A stretch of DNA of 64,000 nt. Origin: Cryoendolithus antarcticus. Its lineage: Eukaryota > Ascomycota > Dothideomycetes > Cladosporiales > Cladosporiaceae. Made by a program: the position numbers and the translations under genes. Under the pieces are notes generated by a model that was given only the letters and a program-made list of their open reading frames with translations, was not told where the DNA came from and did no database searches. The stretch spans positions 78,824-142,823 of the forward strand of contig NAJO01000070.1 in assembly GCA_002077065.1 (NCBI GenBank). The letters run 5' to 3'. Below are positions 10,311 through 21,799 of this stretch, in pieces. Position 1 is the stretch's first letter; every line of letters begins with the position of its first letter.

Positions 10311-10880
10311 ACGGATGCTGGGGAACCTGGCTGGCGTGTAGACGAGTGACGGGTGTATGGAGTTCATGGCGCTGTGCGGAGGGGTGCTCTTGATGGAGCA
10401 TTGGCGTTCGTTTGGAGCAGAGGTACAACAGTCAGTGCAAGGACCTCAGCAGCATGTATAGCAACCTTCTCTGTTCGCCACCCCACCTTTGATGCCTCGA
10501 TTAGTCTAAACGGTCATTGCGTGTTGCCTTTCCATGAAGCTGCCTCAGGCTCGCGCGCTTGAAATAAGGTTCGCGGACCGTGGCCGTTGACACTTGACCC
10601 TGCCCTTTCACATGCGCGGATCTTCAGAGTGCTCCATCATTCACTTACTTCGACGACCTATTGTGTCGTTCGCTATTGTCGCGCGTTGGTCACCTAATAC
10701 TTGGCCTGACCAGCGCTTGACATCTTTTCTTCTTCCTTACCATGCGCCTCTACTAGCTACTAATATTCACCCACTCGGATCCGCCGACAGTGAGCTCTGC
10801 CAAACGCGAATGCTCGCATGCGCAGATCGGACCACTGATAGTCCTCGCTTGGTCGACATCAACGCACAGTGCAATCAGCC
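10311..10880. other. Intergenic, fibrillarin 3' end and poly(A) polymerase upstream region
   Basis: No supported ORF. Short frames upstream of 10881 in the poly(A) polymerase phase begin at 10869 with an ATG, but MSEGPQYGPN at 10881 fits the family N-terminus better. Confidence 0.5.
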
Positions 10881-12925
10881 ATGTCGGAAGGTCCCCAGTA
10901 TGGTCCCAACAAGGCTCTATCGCACGATCCACCGGACGAGCGAGATCTGAAGCTGAACGAGCTCCTACTGGCGGAGCTGAAGGCACAGAAAAACTTTGAA
11001 TCGGCTGAGGAAGGCAAGAAGAGGTACGTTGAGCTATATATGTACGAATTATAGCCATGCTAAGAAGATGCAGGGCGGATGTGCTCAGAAAGCTCCATGC
11101 GCTTACCAAACAGCTCGTCCAAGTCGTGGGGAAAGCGAAGAAGTTGCCGGCTGCGATACTCGACGAAGCTGGAGGCAGAGTCTTCACTTATGGCAGTTAC
11201 TCGCTCGGCGTCTATGGACCCGGCTCAGATATCGACACCTTGGTCGTCGCGCCTAAGCACGTCAGTCGCGATGACTTTTTCCAATACTTTCCGGATCTGC
11301 TCAGGAAGTCAGTTCCTGCGGAGGAGATTACAGAACTGGTAGCAGTACAAGAAGCCAGCGTGCCAATCATCAAGATCGAGCTCAGCGGTATCAGTATCGA
11401 TCTGATCTTCTGCAGTCTTCAAGTCGCATCCGTACCTCCCACGCTGAGCTTGAAGAGCAACGACCTCCTGCGCGGACTCAATGAGACGGACTTGAGGTGT
11501 ATCAACGGGACAAGAGTGACGGACAAGATCCTCGATTCAGTGCCGCAAAGTAAGCCTTTCCGCCTGGCTCTGCGAGCGATCAAGCTGTGGGCTCAGCGAC
11601 GAGCCATTTACGGCAATGTCGTCGGTTTCCCAGGAGGTGTTGCATACGCCATGATGGTTGCCAAGATCTGTCAGCTGTACCCCAAAGCAGCTGCGCCAAA
11701 GATTGTTGGCCGCTTCTTCTGGCTCATGGCGCAATGGCATTGGCCGCAGCCATTGCGTTTGGCTGCGCGAGAGGACGCTCCGCTGCAGCTTCGAGAGTGG
11801 GATCCCGAGACGAGCTTCCACGACCGCAAGCATCTAATGCCGATAATCACACCTGCGTATCCATCGATGAACTCAACTCACAACATCGGACCTTCGACAT
11901 TCCAGGTCATTAAGAAAGAGCTTCGCAGAGGACAACAGATTACAGATGCAATCTGCGGTGCTGGACCGCAGACGTGGAAGGATCTCTTCCAGAAGCACAC
12001 CTTCTTCACTGAAGACTACAAGCACTACTTGAGCGTCGTCTCGGCCAGCTCATCCAAGTCAGCCCAGCAGGCTTGGTCCGGTCTCTGTCTTGCCCGCCTT
12101 CGCAGGCTGATCATCGGAATCGAAGAGCTTCAAGGGAGTGTCGATCTTGCACATCCGTTCAATAAGGGATTTGATCGGGTGCATGAGTACACCACCGACG
12201 AAGAGAAGGATAAGATCCTTCAAGGCAACCTCGACTACCAGGTCAAGGAAACCCAGACGACCGACATTGCGGCAGACGTGACCGCCAAGGCTGACGCCGA
12301 TGTCTCGTTCAAGGACGCTGCAGCTTCGGCCGCTGAAGGCGTTCCAGCTGCCATCAACGGTTCAGGAGATGGCACAAATGGTGCTGCGACACCAGAAACG
12401 ACAGACACAGGCAAACAGAGAATCTACACAACGACATACTACGTTGGCATTGGCTTGAAGCCCGATGCGAAGTCCCTTGATATCTCATACGCGATCCAGG
12501 CTTACAAGAATATTGTGACATCCTCGGATTTGCACGACCAGAGCGTACACTCGATAAGAGTAATACACGCTCGGAAGTAAGTGCATTCACTTAGGTCATG
12601 CTTGGTGGACACGACTGACTTCATTCCCAGCTACGACCTTCCAGCAGACGTCTTCGCCGAAGGCGAGATACGGCCAATGCGGGTCAAAAAGCAGAAGCCG
12701 GCCGCTAAGCGCACGGTATCTGCCGCGGGACTGGACGTACGTGAAGTGTTGGGTGGTCCTGGCGAGAGGCGTCGCGACTTCAGCCATCCCTCCCTGCGTG
12801 CGCGATAGATTGCTGACATTGTGAAGTCGAAACAGGAAACTGCGAACGGCGTCAAGCGTCCTCGCTCCTCGAACGGTGCCACAGCCAATGGTATTGCGTC
12901 CGTAGCGAAGGGCGTTGCGACATGA
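10881..12925 (+). CDS. pap1: Poly(A) polymerase (Pap1)
   Basis: Four exons: 10881-11023, 11074-12576, 12631-12736 and about 12836-12925; 613 residues. The nucleotidyltransferase core has FTYGSYSLGVYGPGSDIDTL with catalytic D100 and D102, and the third aspartate D157 in GISIDLIF, at or very near the positions of the yeast enzyme. LRAIKLWAQRRAIYGNVVGF and GGVAYAMMVAKICQLYP are typical of the central domain, and the C-terminal RNA-binding region carries YYVGIGLKPDAK. The enzyme adds poly(A) tails to cleaved pre-mRNAs in the nucleus as part of the cleavage and polyadenylation factor. The last short exon encodes a basic tail (KRPRSSNG) probably acting as a nuclear signal. Its acceptor is ambiguous: an AG at 12826 or CAG at 12835 both keep the frame and differ by three residues. 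Confidence 0.95.
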
Positions 12926-15302
12926 GAACACGAACTCGTTACGGAATGTCAGCGACGATAGTCGTGATGTTTAAGCGTCGCTAATGCTCTAGCGACCGAG
13001 AGCTCGGAGCCTCGGTATCAGATCGTGCGATATTTCGACCTTCCAACACCAGACCCTCAGCCACGGCTGCAAGGACGGCGGAGCCGACTGCTTCTGGAGA
13101 GGAGGCGAGATGTACAAACGGCACCCCGTCCGAGCATGCAGTGCAGGAGCACATGCGAAAAGAGCAAAAAAAGGTGAAAACTACGAAAAGCAAAAAGCTG
13201 ACCTCGAGCAGTTGACCCGTAAGTCAACCCACATCTTGGATCGCATTGTTGACTCAGTGAAGAGAGTAGCTGGCGTGTTCGAAGGCGTGTAGTTGCCGTC
13301 AATTTCAACGGGATCACCACAATACAGGAGCGCCCTGAGGTTGATGGTGGTGAGGTACTCGGACTTGGAGGGAGAGCGAGCAGGCCTCGATGCTGCTTCG
13401 GTCTATCCCGATGCTGCAAAGAGCTGCCTATTACGAGCAAAGCCACACGGCCAGGTGTAGCATAGTACCTGCAGATAGCTGCCCAAAATGACAAACGAGT
13501 TCTTGAGGCCTACGGGCCTCGTCAAAACGACGAATTGACTTCTCAGCACGTATGTCGTGCAGGACACTACCAGGCTTCAACACCGAGCAGCCTCGGATAT
13601 GCTCGTTGATCGAAGACTAATTCGTCTGACAATGTCACCTCGATGTGGCGCGCTGCTGCAGCTTACGAACTCTCACTACGAACAAGTTCGCGCACCATGG
13701 TCTCGTGGTGTTGATCTTCGAGTCCTGCAATCTTTCACTGACGAGTGGCTGTAATGCGAAGCATCGGAAGAATCACCAAGCCTCCGTACGCAACGGTGAT
13801 CGACTGCAGGCTTTCAGGTTTTCAGGGGTTCACTTTAGCTTATCTCCCTGCATATGCGCTAAAGTCAATGCGGCAGGCGCCTGTTGACCTCACTTACCAG
13901 TCCATCAATCAGCAACATGACACCATGCATGGCGAGTATCACGTTCAGGCCAGTGTGGTTCGGTATGAGCGAGTGACGCCATTCGGTACTCGTCTCTGGT
14001 GGCGAATGTGTATCTCACTGGCTGCGAGGACTGACTGGACAAGAGCAAACATTGCATGCAGCATCGTGTCTCGTTCACGACGCCTCTGGGGTTCGACCTG
14101 CCAGATAACGTTATAGGCGCCGTGCGCTCTTATGCAGGTTTACACGCCAACGCGATTCATGGCGTGCACTACTAACGCGCTTAACAGATGTGAAGCTTTC
14201 TGGAGAGACCAAGAGCCGAGGGATAGCCTTATCTTGTGCGCTACAAGCTACTGGACAAGGCTTGCCAATACAACGGCAGATTGCCTTATCTGAGCCACCG
14301 ACCGACGGGCATCTGCATGACCTGGTCGATGATGTATGGCGACATGAGGTCGAAGGATCACGCCCGCTGCAAGACATAGCATTGCTTTGCCGGGTTCGTG
14401 CAGACGTACTCCGTCGTGGTCATGGCGTGACAAGGTTCGGCGCGTGCACATCTACCCTCGCCAAGAAGGTTCGCGCCATCACACTCGGAAGATTATGCTG
14501 ATTCGGAGATCTGCCCGGGACCACAATTTACCATCAGCTGTTCACTTCCAAGGCACGATATCGCTTGTGCTTTGCGGAGAAGCCAGCTGCCGAAGCAACG
14601 AAAGCGCTCTCAAGCTTATGTTTCAGTCTAGTCGCGAAGGCTTGGCTGTGCAGATCATATCTGGCGGGACGATCACGCCTACCGACGGGAGGAGCTGACT
14701 GGCAGATGCGCTGTTGGTGAGTCCCGTTCGCCATCTCCGTCATTCGCAATATACCAGACGATCATACACTCTATTCGCACCGTATGGGTGTCGTACTTGG
14801 GTACACACTCATCATTGGCTATAGTTGTGATGAGCAACCTGTAGCAAAGCTGTGCTACTACCCAGGGCTACTGCAATACAAGATACGCTAGACAGTGGAC
14901 GACCAATCGGCGTCGACATGCCTATTGTGTAGACTTGCCACTACACCTCCTCCCCTAGATGAGCGGCGGTCTCAGGTCTCGGGCCGTTGCCACATCCGGC
15001 AGGTGTCTCTTGGAAGAAAGACAAGCATGCGGTAGGCGTAGCTTGGTCTTGCAGATGCACCTAATGGCTTGGTGGCAAGCGTAACCTGGCTGCCAACGGG
15101 GCTCGTGAGTGGTACCACTGGGAGCACATGTTTGATTGCTACGATGCCGATCAATCGAGTAGGTGGGATGGTGATTTCGAGGTACGTGATCACCGAGGGG
15201 ATATAAGTTCGGGCTACCCTCGCTCGATCGAATGGAGTATCAATCCATCGTCTTCACTCTTCAGCCTTTTCGTAACTCCTCATATATTTCCTCTCATTCA
15301 AG
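12926..15302. other. Gene-poor stretch, nothing convincing
   Basis: About 2.4 kb with only short scattered frames. A plus-strand frame from 13110 (60 codons, basic) could continue across a small intron to 13324-13465 in a second basic stretch, but there is no recognisable family and I do not call it a gene. Base composition is not RIP-like: TG and CA dinucleotides are normal. The last 100 bp form the aspartic protease promoter. Confidence 0.4.
15202..15207 (+). promoter_or_regulatory. Candidate TATA box of the aspartic protease gene
   Basis: TATAAG about 100 bp before the start codon at 15303, followed by a pyrimidine-rich stretch (CTTCACTCTTCAGCC), as in many highly expressed fungal secreted-enzyme genes. 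Position and sequence only. Confidence 0.45.
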
Positions 15303-16558
15303 ATGCACGGCCTCACCACTGCCGCGGCCTTGGTCGCAACAGCCGGCTACGTCCTCGCTGCTCCCTCAGCCCTCGTACCTCGCAAGACCTTCCAGGTTTC
15401 CCAGATCGCCAAGGGCAAGGTCTTCATCAATGGCCCTACCCAGGTCGTTAAGACGCATCAGAAGTACGCTAAACTCGGTGCTACGGTGCCCAGCGACGCT
15501 GCAGCCGCAGCTGCTGCGGTCCAGAGCGGTTCCGTTGCTGCAAACCCGGAGCAGTACGATGAGAGCTACCTCTGCCCCGTGTCTGTTGGTGGACAGACGT
15601 TGAACTTGGACTTCGACACTGGAAGTGCCGATCTGTGAGTCTCCATTATTTGCGATCATACCAGAACATTAAGCTAATGTCATGCAGCTGGGTCTTCTCC
15701 ACCGTCACTCCCTCATCAGAGTCGACTGGCCATGCACGCTACAACCCAGCCACATCCGGCACTCTCAAGTCTGGCTACAAATGGGATATCTCCTACGGTG
15801 ATGGCTCCGGTGCTTCGGGCACTGTCTACGCCGACAAGGTCGTCGTTGGCGGTGTGACAGCCACCTCGCAAGCCGTCGAGGCTGCAACATCTGTCTCCGC
15901 ACAGTTCACCCAGGACACCGACAATGACGGTCTGCTCGGCCTCGCTTTCAGCAGCATCAACACCGTTACCCCGCAACAACAAACGACCTTCTTCGACACC
16001 GTCAAGCCCACTCTTGCTAAGCCTCTGTTCGCTGTAGACCTCAAGAAGGGCACAGCCGGCTCGTACCAGTTCGGCTACATCGACTCCTCCAAGTACACCG
16101 GCTCCATCACCTACACCTCCGTGTCAACCGCCAACGGCTTCTGGCAATTCACCGCAGGCGGCTACAGCGTCGGTACCTCCACCACTACCTCTGGCAGCAT
16201 CTCCGGTGCCAGCATCGCCGACACCGGAACCACGCTTCTCTACCTCCCCGACGCTGTTGTCAAGGCCTACTACGCTAAGGTCTCCGGTGCCAAGTACGAC
16301 AGCACCCAGGGTGGCTACACATTCCCCTCGTCCTCGACTCTGCCCAACTTCAACGTCAACATCGGCGGCACTGTGTTCACTGTGCCGGGCTCGTACATCA
16401 AGTTTGCTCCTGTCTCGAGCACGACCTACTTCGGTGGCATCCAGAGCTCCGCTGGCATTGGCTTCAACATCTTTGGCGACATCTTCCTCAAGGCTGTCTA
16501 CGCTATTTTCGATGAGTCGCAGAGCACTCCTCGTCTCGGATTCGCCAAGCAATCGTAG
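15303..16558 (+). CDS. Secreted pepsin-type aspartic protease (family A1)
   Basis: Two exons, 15303-15634 and 15688-16558; 400 residues. Residues 1 to about 20 form a signal peptide ([20 protein letters not shown]). A propeptide of roughly 65-75 residues follows, including an alanine-rich patch. The first active-site motif is DTGS at D105, and its tryptophan partner W lies just after the intron (DLWVF). The flap region contains [10 protein letters not shown], and the second catalytic aspartate is D289 in [12 protein letters not shown]. The end [16 protein letters not shown] is typical of aspergillopepsin/penicillopepsin-like endopeptidases, which act outside the cell at acid pH. Codon use is strongly C-ending, suggesting high expression. 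The phase-2 intron sits right after the first active-site motif, a common location in fungal A1 genes. Confidence 0.95.
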
Positions 16559-17104
16559 AGCTGGACATATAGAAGGTATATCGACATCATGAACGCACGA
16601 CTTGCATAGCACTGCGAAGTGAGTCAGGAGTTGGCAGGCCACTTCTGCCCGCGTTGGAGAGTGCAGTGGAAGGATGTAGCATGTATAAATCCATATCTCG
16701 TAGTCATGTCAAGAGAAGTTTCCAAATATATACACTCAGCCTTTCATAACTTAGCGACCACAGTCATCCATCAAATGAATGGTATACCGTCTCTTGTGGA
16801 CTTCGCCTTCAGATGAAGGTAATATCATGCAAGCTGCACTGCTGGGTGGAATTTGACTGTCCTCCATGAGCAACTGCCGCAATTGCCGCAATCGGCATGA
16901 CGTGCGTCCAGTCGACCTCGTCTGTCAATCAGCGCCATTGGCAATACTCGGCATCCTCTCACTTCAGATTTATTGCAGTGGTAGAGCCAGATACTATTCA
17001 AATTCCCCTGATATTGCTGTATCCCCGTCAGCGGTGCTTTTCAATCAACTTTCTCCGTGCCAACAGACTTGTTGAGAAGCCGATCAATTCATTATCTACC
17101 TAAC
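16559..17104. other. Intergenic between protease and flavin-reductase-like gene
   Basis: About 550 bp. Short frames only, none with homology. It contains the 3' region of the protease and the promoter of the next gene. Confidence 0.5.
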
Positions 17105-18170
17105 ATGTCTTCAGACAAGGAACAACGTCAAGAGGACCCCAAGCCAATGTACGACGCCGAGAAGGAAATTAAGCGTAATCCCCACGGCGACTTCAAGACT
17201 GTCGAAGCCTCTCGTCCCTCGTTCAACCAGGCCCAAAACTTTGCCTACACCCAAACCAAGAACCCCTCCTGGCAACCTGGCGATGGTGCGAACGACTCCG
17301 GCGAATCCCTGAAGCATGAGCACATCGACATCGATCCTTATGAGAACGGCAGACCGGCGACGTTCAATTACAAGTTGATGATCTCTGCGATTATCCCGCG
17401 GCCTGTAGGGTTTCTGAGCACGAGAAGTGGGGATGGGGAGAGCACGAATCTGGCGCCGTTCAGTTATACGCAGATGATGAATCATGATCCGCCGATTTTT
17501 GTGGTGGGATTCGCTGGGTGAGTTGAAGTTTCGCTTCGACCTAGGTGTGGGGAGTGGGTGGCGAAGTGGGAGAAGGTACTGATGACCGCAATAGTGGGTT
17601 TGACAAGGCGAAGGACTCGCTGCGGAATCTGGTCGACAGTAAAGAGTGCACTATTAACATCATCTCGGAGCACTATCTGGAAGCTGCCAACGCGACATCG
17701 GTCAATGCACCTTACGGGATCTCGGAGTGGGCTCTGACTGGACTGACACCCGCACCTTGCAAGGACGTGAAATGCTCTCGCGTCAAGGAAGCAGTCTTCA
17801 GCGTGGAAGGCAAGCTCCTCGACACAAAGGAATGGGAGAGCAGAGGAACGCCGGGCAAGAAGACAGGCGTCATGGCGATCATTGAAGGTGTGCGCTTTTG
17901 GGCTAGAGAGGACGCGATCAATGAGGATAAGAATTTAATCGATCCGGCCGTGAGTTTCACCGCTTGACTAACAGCGTTGGCACCATCTTCTAGCGAATGA
18001 GGGCTGTGATACTGACACATTTGCAGGTCTTGAGACCGATCAGTCGTTTGGGCGGCATTACCTACGGCCGACTGTTAGACGGCGTGGAGATCCCGCGACC
18101 GGACTGGGATGAGCTACGACCTGAGGCAGAGAAGCGAGGTCTGGTGAAGCCGAAGAGGGATGAGCAATGA
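17105..18170 (+). CDS. Flavin reductase-like, FMN-binding split-barrel protein
   Basis: Three exons: 17105-17517, 17595-17949 and 18027-18170; 303 residues. After a polar N-terminal stretch, residues from about 90 read FNYKLMISAIIPRPVGFLST, the entry of the FMN-binding split barrel, then NLAPFSYTQMMNHDPPIFVVG, the phosphate/isoalloxazine-binding region. NLVDSKECTINIISEHYLEA follows, and the end is LRPISRLGGITYGRLLDG. Proteins of this kind bind FMN and include NAD(P)H:flavin oxidoreductases, but many fungal members have no proven reaction. No signal peptide, so probably cytosolic. Both introns fit by phase. The family assignment is confident; substrate is unknown. Confidence 0.88.
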
Positions 18171-18296
18171 CCCTCAGCGCAGTCAGTCCGATTCTCGTCA
18201 AGGCCACGGATGTAATTGATGCGTCTTGCTGTATTTGCTGCTCCGCTGCTTGTCAACATGTACATATGGGATTGCGCAGGGGCATGACACTACAGC

Positions 18297-19361
18297 TTAG
18301 CCCATTAGCTGACCGAGATCTTCGGGAGGCCATCTCGTCTGCGCAAAGCTCAAGCATCGCTTGATCCCCTGCAACATCTTGCGCGTTGTTTCATCGGCCA
18401 AGATGTGCGCCTCGTTCTCAGTTTCGTGCAGCTTCTCTCGCGCAGATCTCTCGTGGATGCCCACCATGGTCACGCCAATAGGCCACGCTGCTTTGCCAAT
18501 ACTCAGTCGCAGATAAGAATCGTTAGCTTTGACGTACTGCTTCAGCTGCGCCAGGTGCACTATCTCGACGACTGCTTTCAATATGTCGAGGTGGAGTGTT
18601 GGCGGTTGCGTTTCGAGTTTCCGAATCAGAGGTGTGAGGTTCGAGACTGCTGTCTGGTGATTTGAGAGTGCTTGCCGGCCGGAGAGCGAGGCCTTGACTT
18701 CGGGTGCTCGACGATTGAGCGCCACGGCCCATTCGCGGAGCACAAGGTCAAAGTAGGATGCGAGCTGTCGGTGCAGAAGAGCGCGACCTTTAAGATCCGA
18801 AGGAACTGTGGAAGGTACTTTCATGTCTTTCTCCGGCACTAGCTCCAGGATCGTGGGGATTGGACCATCCGAGAACTTGGGTGCGAGAGCGAGTTCGTTT
18901 AGCTTCCTGTAGCGGCGTAGGCGTTGGCCATGTGCTTCGCCGAACAGGATGCGTGGCTCGCCCATGTCCTTGAGCTTTCCCTGAAGCTCCTCGTCTTCGA
19001 TATCTTCCTCTCCCTCCGGCAAGCTCTCACTAGTCTGCTTCACCAATGCCGGTAGCCCCAGCCTCTTCCGTCTCGCTACCTCCTCTGCCTCATCCTCCTC
19101 CGCCTGCCTTAGCTTGCTCTCCTCTGCCAGTCTTCTTCGCTTCTCCTCTCGCGCAGCATTGCGCGCAGCTTCATCGTCATCACGTTTGCGCTTCTTATCG
19201 ATTCGTTCAAGTCGCGCTCGCTCTGCCTCACTTTGGTCGCGTGCATAGGCTTCCTGCCGTTGTGCTTCGATCTCGGAGCGCTTGAGATACTTCTTTCCAC
19301 TGTCCTTCGATGAGACATCAGATGCCGCAATCTGCGACTTCATCAACGATGCGAAGTCCAT
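18297..19361 (-). CDS. prp18: Pre-mRNA-splicing factor 18 (Prp18)
   Basis: One exon, 354 residues from MDFASLMKSQI; the frame is open further upstream, but this ATG gives the family N-terminus. Residues 20 to about 110 are a highly charged, Arg/Glu-rich helical stretch. A short motif EPRILFGEAHGQRLRRYRKL corresponds to the SFM/PRP4-like module used to bind other splicing factors. The C-terminal half (about 205-354) is the helical Prp18 domain, including FDLVLREWAVALNRR and the conserved loop region YLRLSIGKAAWPIGVTMVGIHERSAR. Prp18 joins the spliceosome for the second catalytic step, where it helps hold the 3' splice site. It is divergent from the SAP18 gene, about 250 bp apart. Confidence 0.95.
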   Translation of the reverse strand: MDFASLMKSQIAASDVSSKDSGKKYLKRSEIEAQRQEAYARDQSEAERARLERIDKKRKRDDDEAARNAAREEKRRRLAEESKLRQAEEDEAEEVARRKRLGLPALVKQTSESLPEGEEDIEDEELQGKLKDMGEPRILFGEAHGQRLRRYRKLNELALAPKFSDGPIPTILELVPEKDMKVPSTVPSDLKGRALLHRQLASYFDLVLREWAVALNRRAPEVKASLSGRQALSNHQTAVSNLTPLIRKLETQPPTLHLDILKAVVEIVHLAQLKQYVKANDSYLRLSIGKAAWPIGVTMVGIHERSAREKLHETENEAHILADETTRKMLQGIKRCLSFAQTRWPPEDLGQLMG

Positions 19362-19611
19362 CTTGACTAAGCTCTCACTGTGTGAAGACGGGAGTCTACT
19401 ATGTGATAGGCTTGGGACTGCATATGCAAAAGATGACTTCACTTTCGAGGTCTTGGCATATGAAGCTCAAACTTTCATTGGAGCGCATTGCATCTTGAGC
19501 TACTACACTAACATATCTTGTACTACTGGTTGCTTTCCAGCACAGCATAACATACTAGCAGGATTGATCCTCCACTACTGTCCATCTGTCTACCACACGA
19601 TCCTCCCAACC

Positions 19612-20427
19612 ATGGCCCTCCAGCCCTCCTCCGGTGACAAAATTGACCACTCCACCACCCCACCCTTCCTCCTCCGCCTCTTCTACCGCACCGCCCGCCC
19701 TCTAGACCCCTACGAGTTCTCCCAAGCCCCGCCGCCCGAAGCCACAGCTTCGACGGAATACTTCTCGATCCTCCCCGAACCTCTCCAGCAAAGCAGTTTA
19801 GCCCTCTACCAATGGTCGGATTGTACGCTCGCGCAACTCACACGGACGCTAATGACTGAGCTAAACCGACAAGGCGAGATGGAAGTTGGGGTTGGAAGCA
19901 GGGTGGTTTATAAACTCATCTTCCCCGATACGCGGGCGCAAGTCAGTGAGAATGGACGGGGTAAGTGGATTGATAAGCCACTTGGGTCTGTTGTCGTTGG
20001 TGGTAGGGAGGCAGAGCTGGAAGATAACGAGGCGTTCGAGGGCGACAGCAACAAGACTCTAGCAGACGCGAGATTCGTTATTGGAGATTACGTAGCTTGT
20101 GCTGTGTACAATCCAGGACCGGACGGAAGGGTGCCGCCGATGCCTGCGACGAGGGGAGGTTATGGGGCGCCGAGGGGTGGGAGGGAGAACGGGTTTGGAG
20201 GTGGAGGTGGAGGCTTTGGAAGGGTTGGAGGATGGGGAGGTGAGGGAGGATATGGCAGAGGTGGCTATGGTGGGAGGGGTGGAATGGGCGGAGCTGCGCC
20301 ACCGGTGGAGGACTGGCGAAGAGGGGACAGGCCACCGGGGGGCGGATATAACGGTGGTGGGGGAGGCTATAATGGAGGCGGAGGCTATGGCGGCGGCTAT
20401 CGGGGTGGCAGAGGCGGGCGGTATTGA
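19612..20427 (+). CDS. SAP18-like protein (Sin3-associated polypeptide 18 family) with Gly-rich tail
   Basis: One exon, 271 residues from the ATG at 19612. PPFLLRLFYRTARPLDPYEF followed by YQWSDCTLAQLTRTLMTEL is the SAP18 core, and YKLIFPDTRAQVSENGRGKW plus DARFVIGDYVACAVYNPG complete the ubiquitin-like fold by about residue 165. In animals SAP18 belongs to the Sin3 histone deacetylase complex and to the ASAP complex on spliced mRNA. From about residue 180 the protein is almost wholly Gly, Arg and Tyr (RGG/GYGG repeats), suggesting RNA binding. The next-door divergent gene is the splicing factor Prp18, which suits an mRNA-linked role. The frame is open upstream without homology, so 19612 is preferred. 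Confidence 0.88.
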   Translation: MALQPSSGDKIDHSTTPPFLLRLFYRTARPLDPYEFSQAPPPEATASTEYFSILPEPLQQSSLALYQWSDCTLAQLTRTLMTELNRQGEMEVGVGSRVVYKLIFPDTRAQVSENGRGKWIDKPLGSVVVGGREAELEDNEAFEGDSNKTLADARFVIGDYVACAVYNPGPDGRVPPMPATRGGYGAPRGGRENGFGGGGGGFGRVGGWGGEGGYGRGGYGGRGGMGGAAPPVEDWRRGDRPPGGGYNGGGGGYNGGGGYGGGYRGGRGGRY

Positions 20428-20750
20428 GTAACACACCGTTTCGCGACTCGACGGCAACACAGCAGGACCGCAGGTGCACGCTCATTGCGTCTAATACCGC
20501 CAGGCCATCGAATAATAGGCCTTGGGCAGCACATCCGGCCTGCGCATATGGTCTCTTCCTCACCAAGGAACCGTTTTCGCCGCGGCCTAGTGGCAGCGGG
20601 TCCAGAGGATGCAGCTCACAGCCTCGCTGGCAGCGCTAGTCAGATCGTCCTCAAGTCGTCTACCCGGGCTGCAGTGATAGCGCCACCATTCTTCAACGGC
20701 ACTGCGACAGCAATACATCCTCTTCGAGATCCAGAACCCAGGACAGAATT
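20428..20750. other. Short convergent intergenic region
   Basis: Contains the 3' ends of the SAP18 and prefoldin genes. No coding signal that is not a shadow. Confidence 0.5.
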
Positions 20751-21383
20751 TCAAGCTTCAAGATTGATACTGCTACCGAATCGGCCGTACAGCTCAGTCT
20801 TCAGCTCCTGCATCTCATCGCGCACACCACTTAACCGCTCTTCGACGGCGGTCACTTCGTCGTTGATCTTCTCTACCGATGTCGAGAGTCGCTCTTGAAC
20901 TTCCGAGACCGGCAGCGAGAAGAAGGAGTCGCCTATCTTGTATCTGATCGATACAGTCAGTGATAGATGCGGCGGCTGATCACAAGCGATCGCGTCGCCC
21001 GAATGCGGACTGCGAGAGGCTTCGTGGATAGAATAGGGTGTAAGACGTACGGTATCTTGTCGTCCTCGTCAGCAAGCTCGAGCTCTGATGATATTTCCTC
21101 GAGGTCCTCTTTGTCCTTCTACATAGTGTTAGTCAGCACTATCATCATGAGAACATGTCACAATATGTCACGGAACGAACCTGCTTCGTCTGCAACTCCC
21201 CTTGCAGAGCCTTCTCACGATTATGCAATCGACTGAATCGATTGATCCGATCTTGATCTTCCTTGCGGACCTCTTTCTCTTCGCCTTGCGCAGCCTCTTC
21301 TTCGCGTGAGAGCTGGAATTTGTTAGTTCTGCACACCGAGTTCTGGCATTTGATCGAGGACGAACCATGCGGCGGGACAACAT
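20751..21383 (-). CDS. gim3: Prefoldin subunit 4 (Gim3)
   Basis: Four exons: 21366-21383, 21181-21312, 21051-21118 and 20751-20943; 136 residues. Exon 1 encodes only MLSRRM. Exon 2 carries VRKEDQDRINRFSRLHNREK, matching the beta-prefoldin start of the first coiled coil. Exon 3 has DLEEISSELELADEDD, and exon 4 begins YKIGDSFFSLPVSEVQERL and ends with a second coiled coil and LYGRFGSSINLEA. The hexameric prefoldin complex delivers nascent actin and tubulin to the cytosolic chaperonin. The first two introns begin GTTCG rather than GTAAG-like, an unusual donor used twice in one gene; phases are 0, 0 and 2. A large transposable element begins 124 bp upstream of the start codon, so this gene has a very short native promoter. 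Confidence 0.93.
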
Positions 21384-21507
21384 CTTTGATACTGCCCAAC
21401 GATCTGTATTTGACTCTTTCGGCCGGGCGAGTGACCAGCACGACTCGTGTTTCAGCAAATCTGTCCGGGCGAAGTGCCTGTAGGCAAATTTAAACTTTAG
21501 GGACTGC

Positions 21508-21563
21508 GGACGGTTGATCAGTGGTACCAATTAGGCTAATCCCAAAGTTGAGTTCTGAGTTCC
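21508..21563 (+). repeat. Left terminal inverted repeat, 56 bp
   Basis: Begins GGACGGTTGATCAGTGG and ends GTTCTGAGTTCC. It matches the reverse complement of 28359-28414 at 52 of 56 positions. The four differences are at 21516, 21519, 21523 and 21543; in each the left end keeps TpG or CpA where the right end has TpA. Confidence 0.9.
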
Positions 21564-21799
21564 ATGGTTTTGACGGATGGTCACCACGTCCATTTCGCTG
21601 CGCATTCGCCGTGACTTCGCAGACATTGCTACTATCACCGTCACTACCTCCACCGCCCTTACTACCTATCCGTGAAGTCGATTCGCTATACGTTCGCTAC
21701 TAGTTACCGCTCTCCTTAGCATATTACTACTCGCCTCTATAACTCCTTACCACGCCGCCTACATGGCCTTACTCCATACCGTCGCTATAGATAACGACT

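Noticed and set aside
13110..13292. 60-codon plus-strand ORF
   Set aside because: No homology and no supporting signals; a downstream second part is possible but too weak to call.
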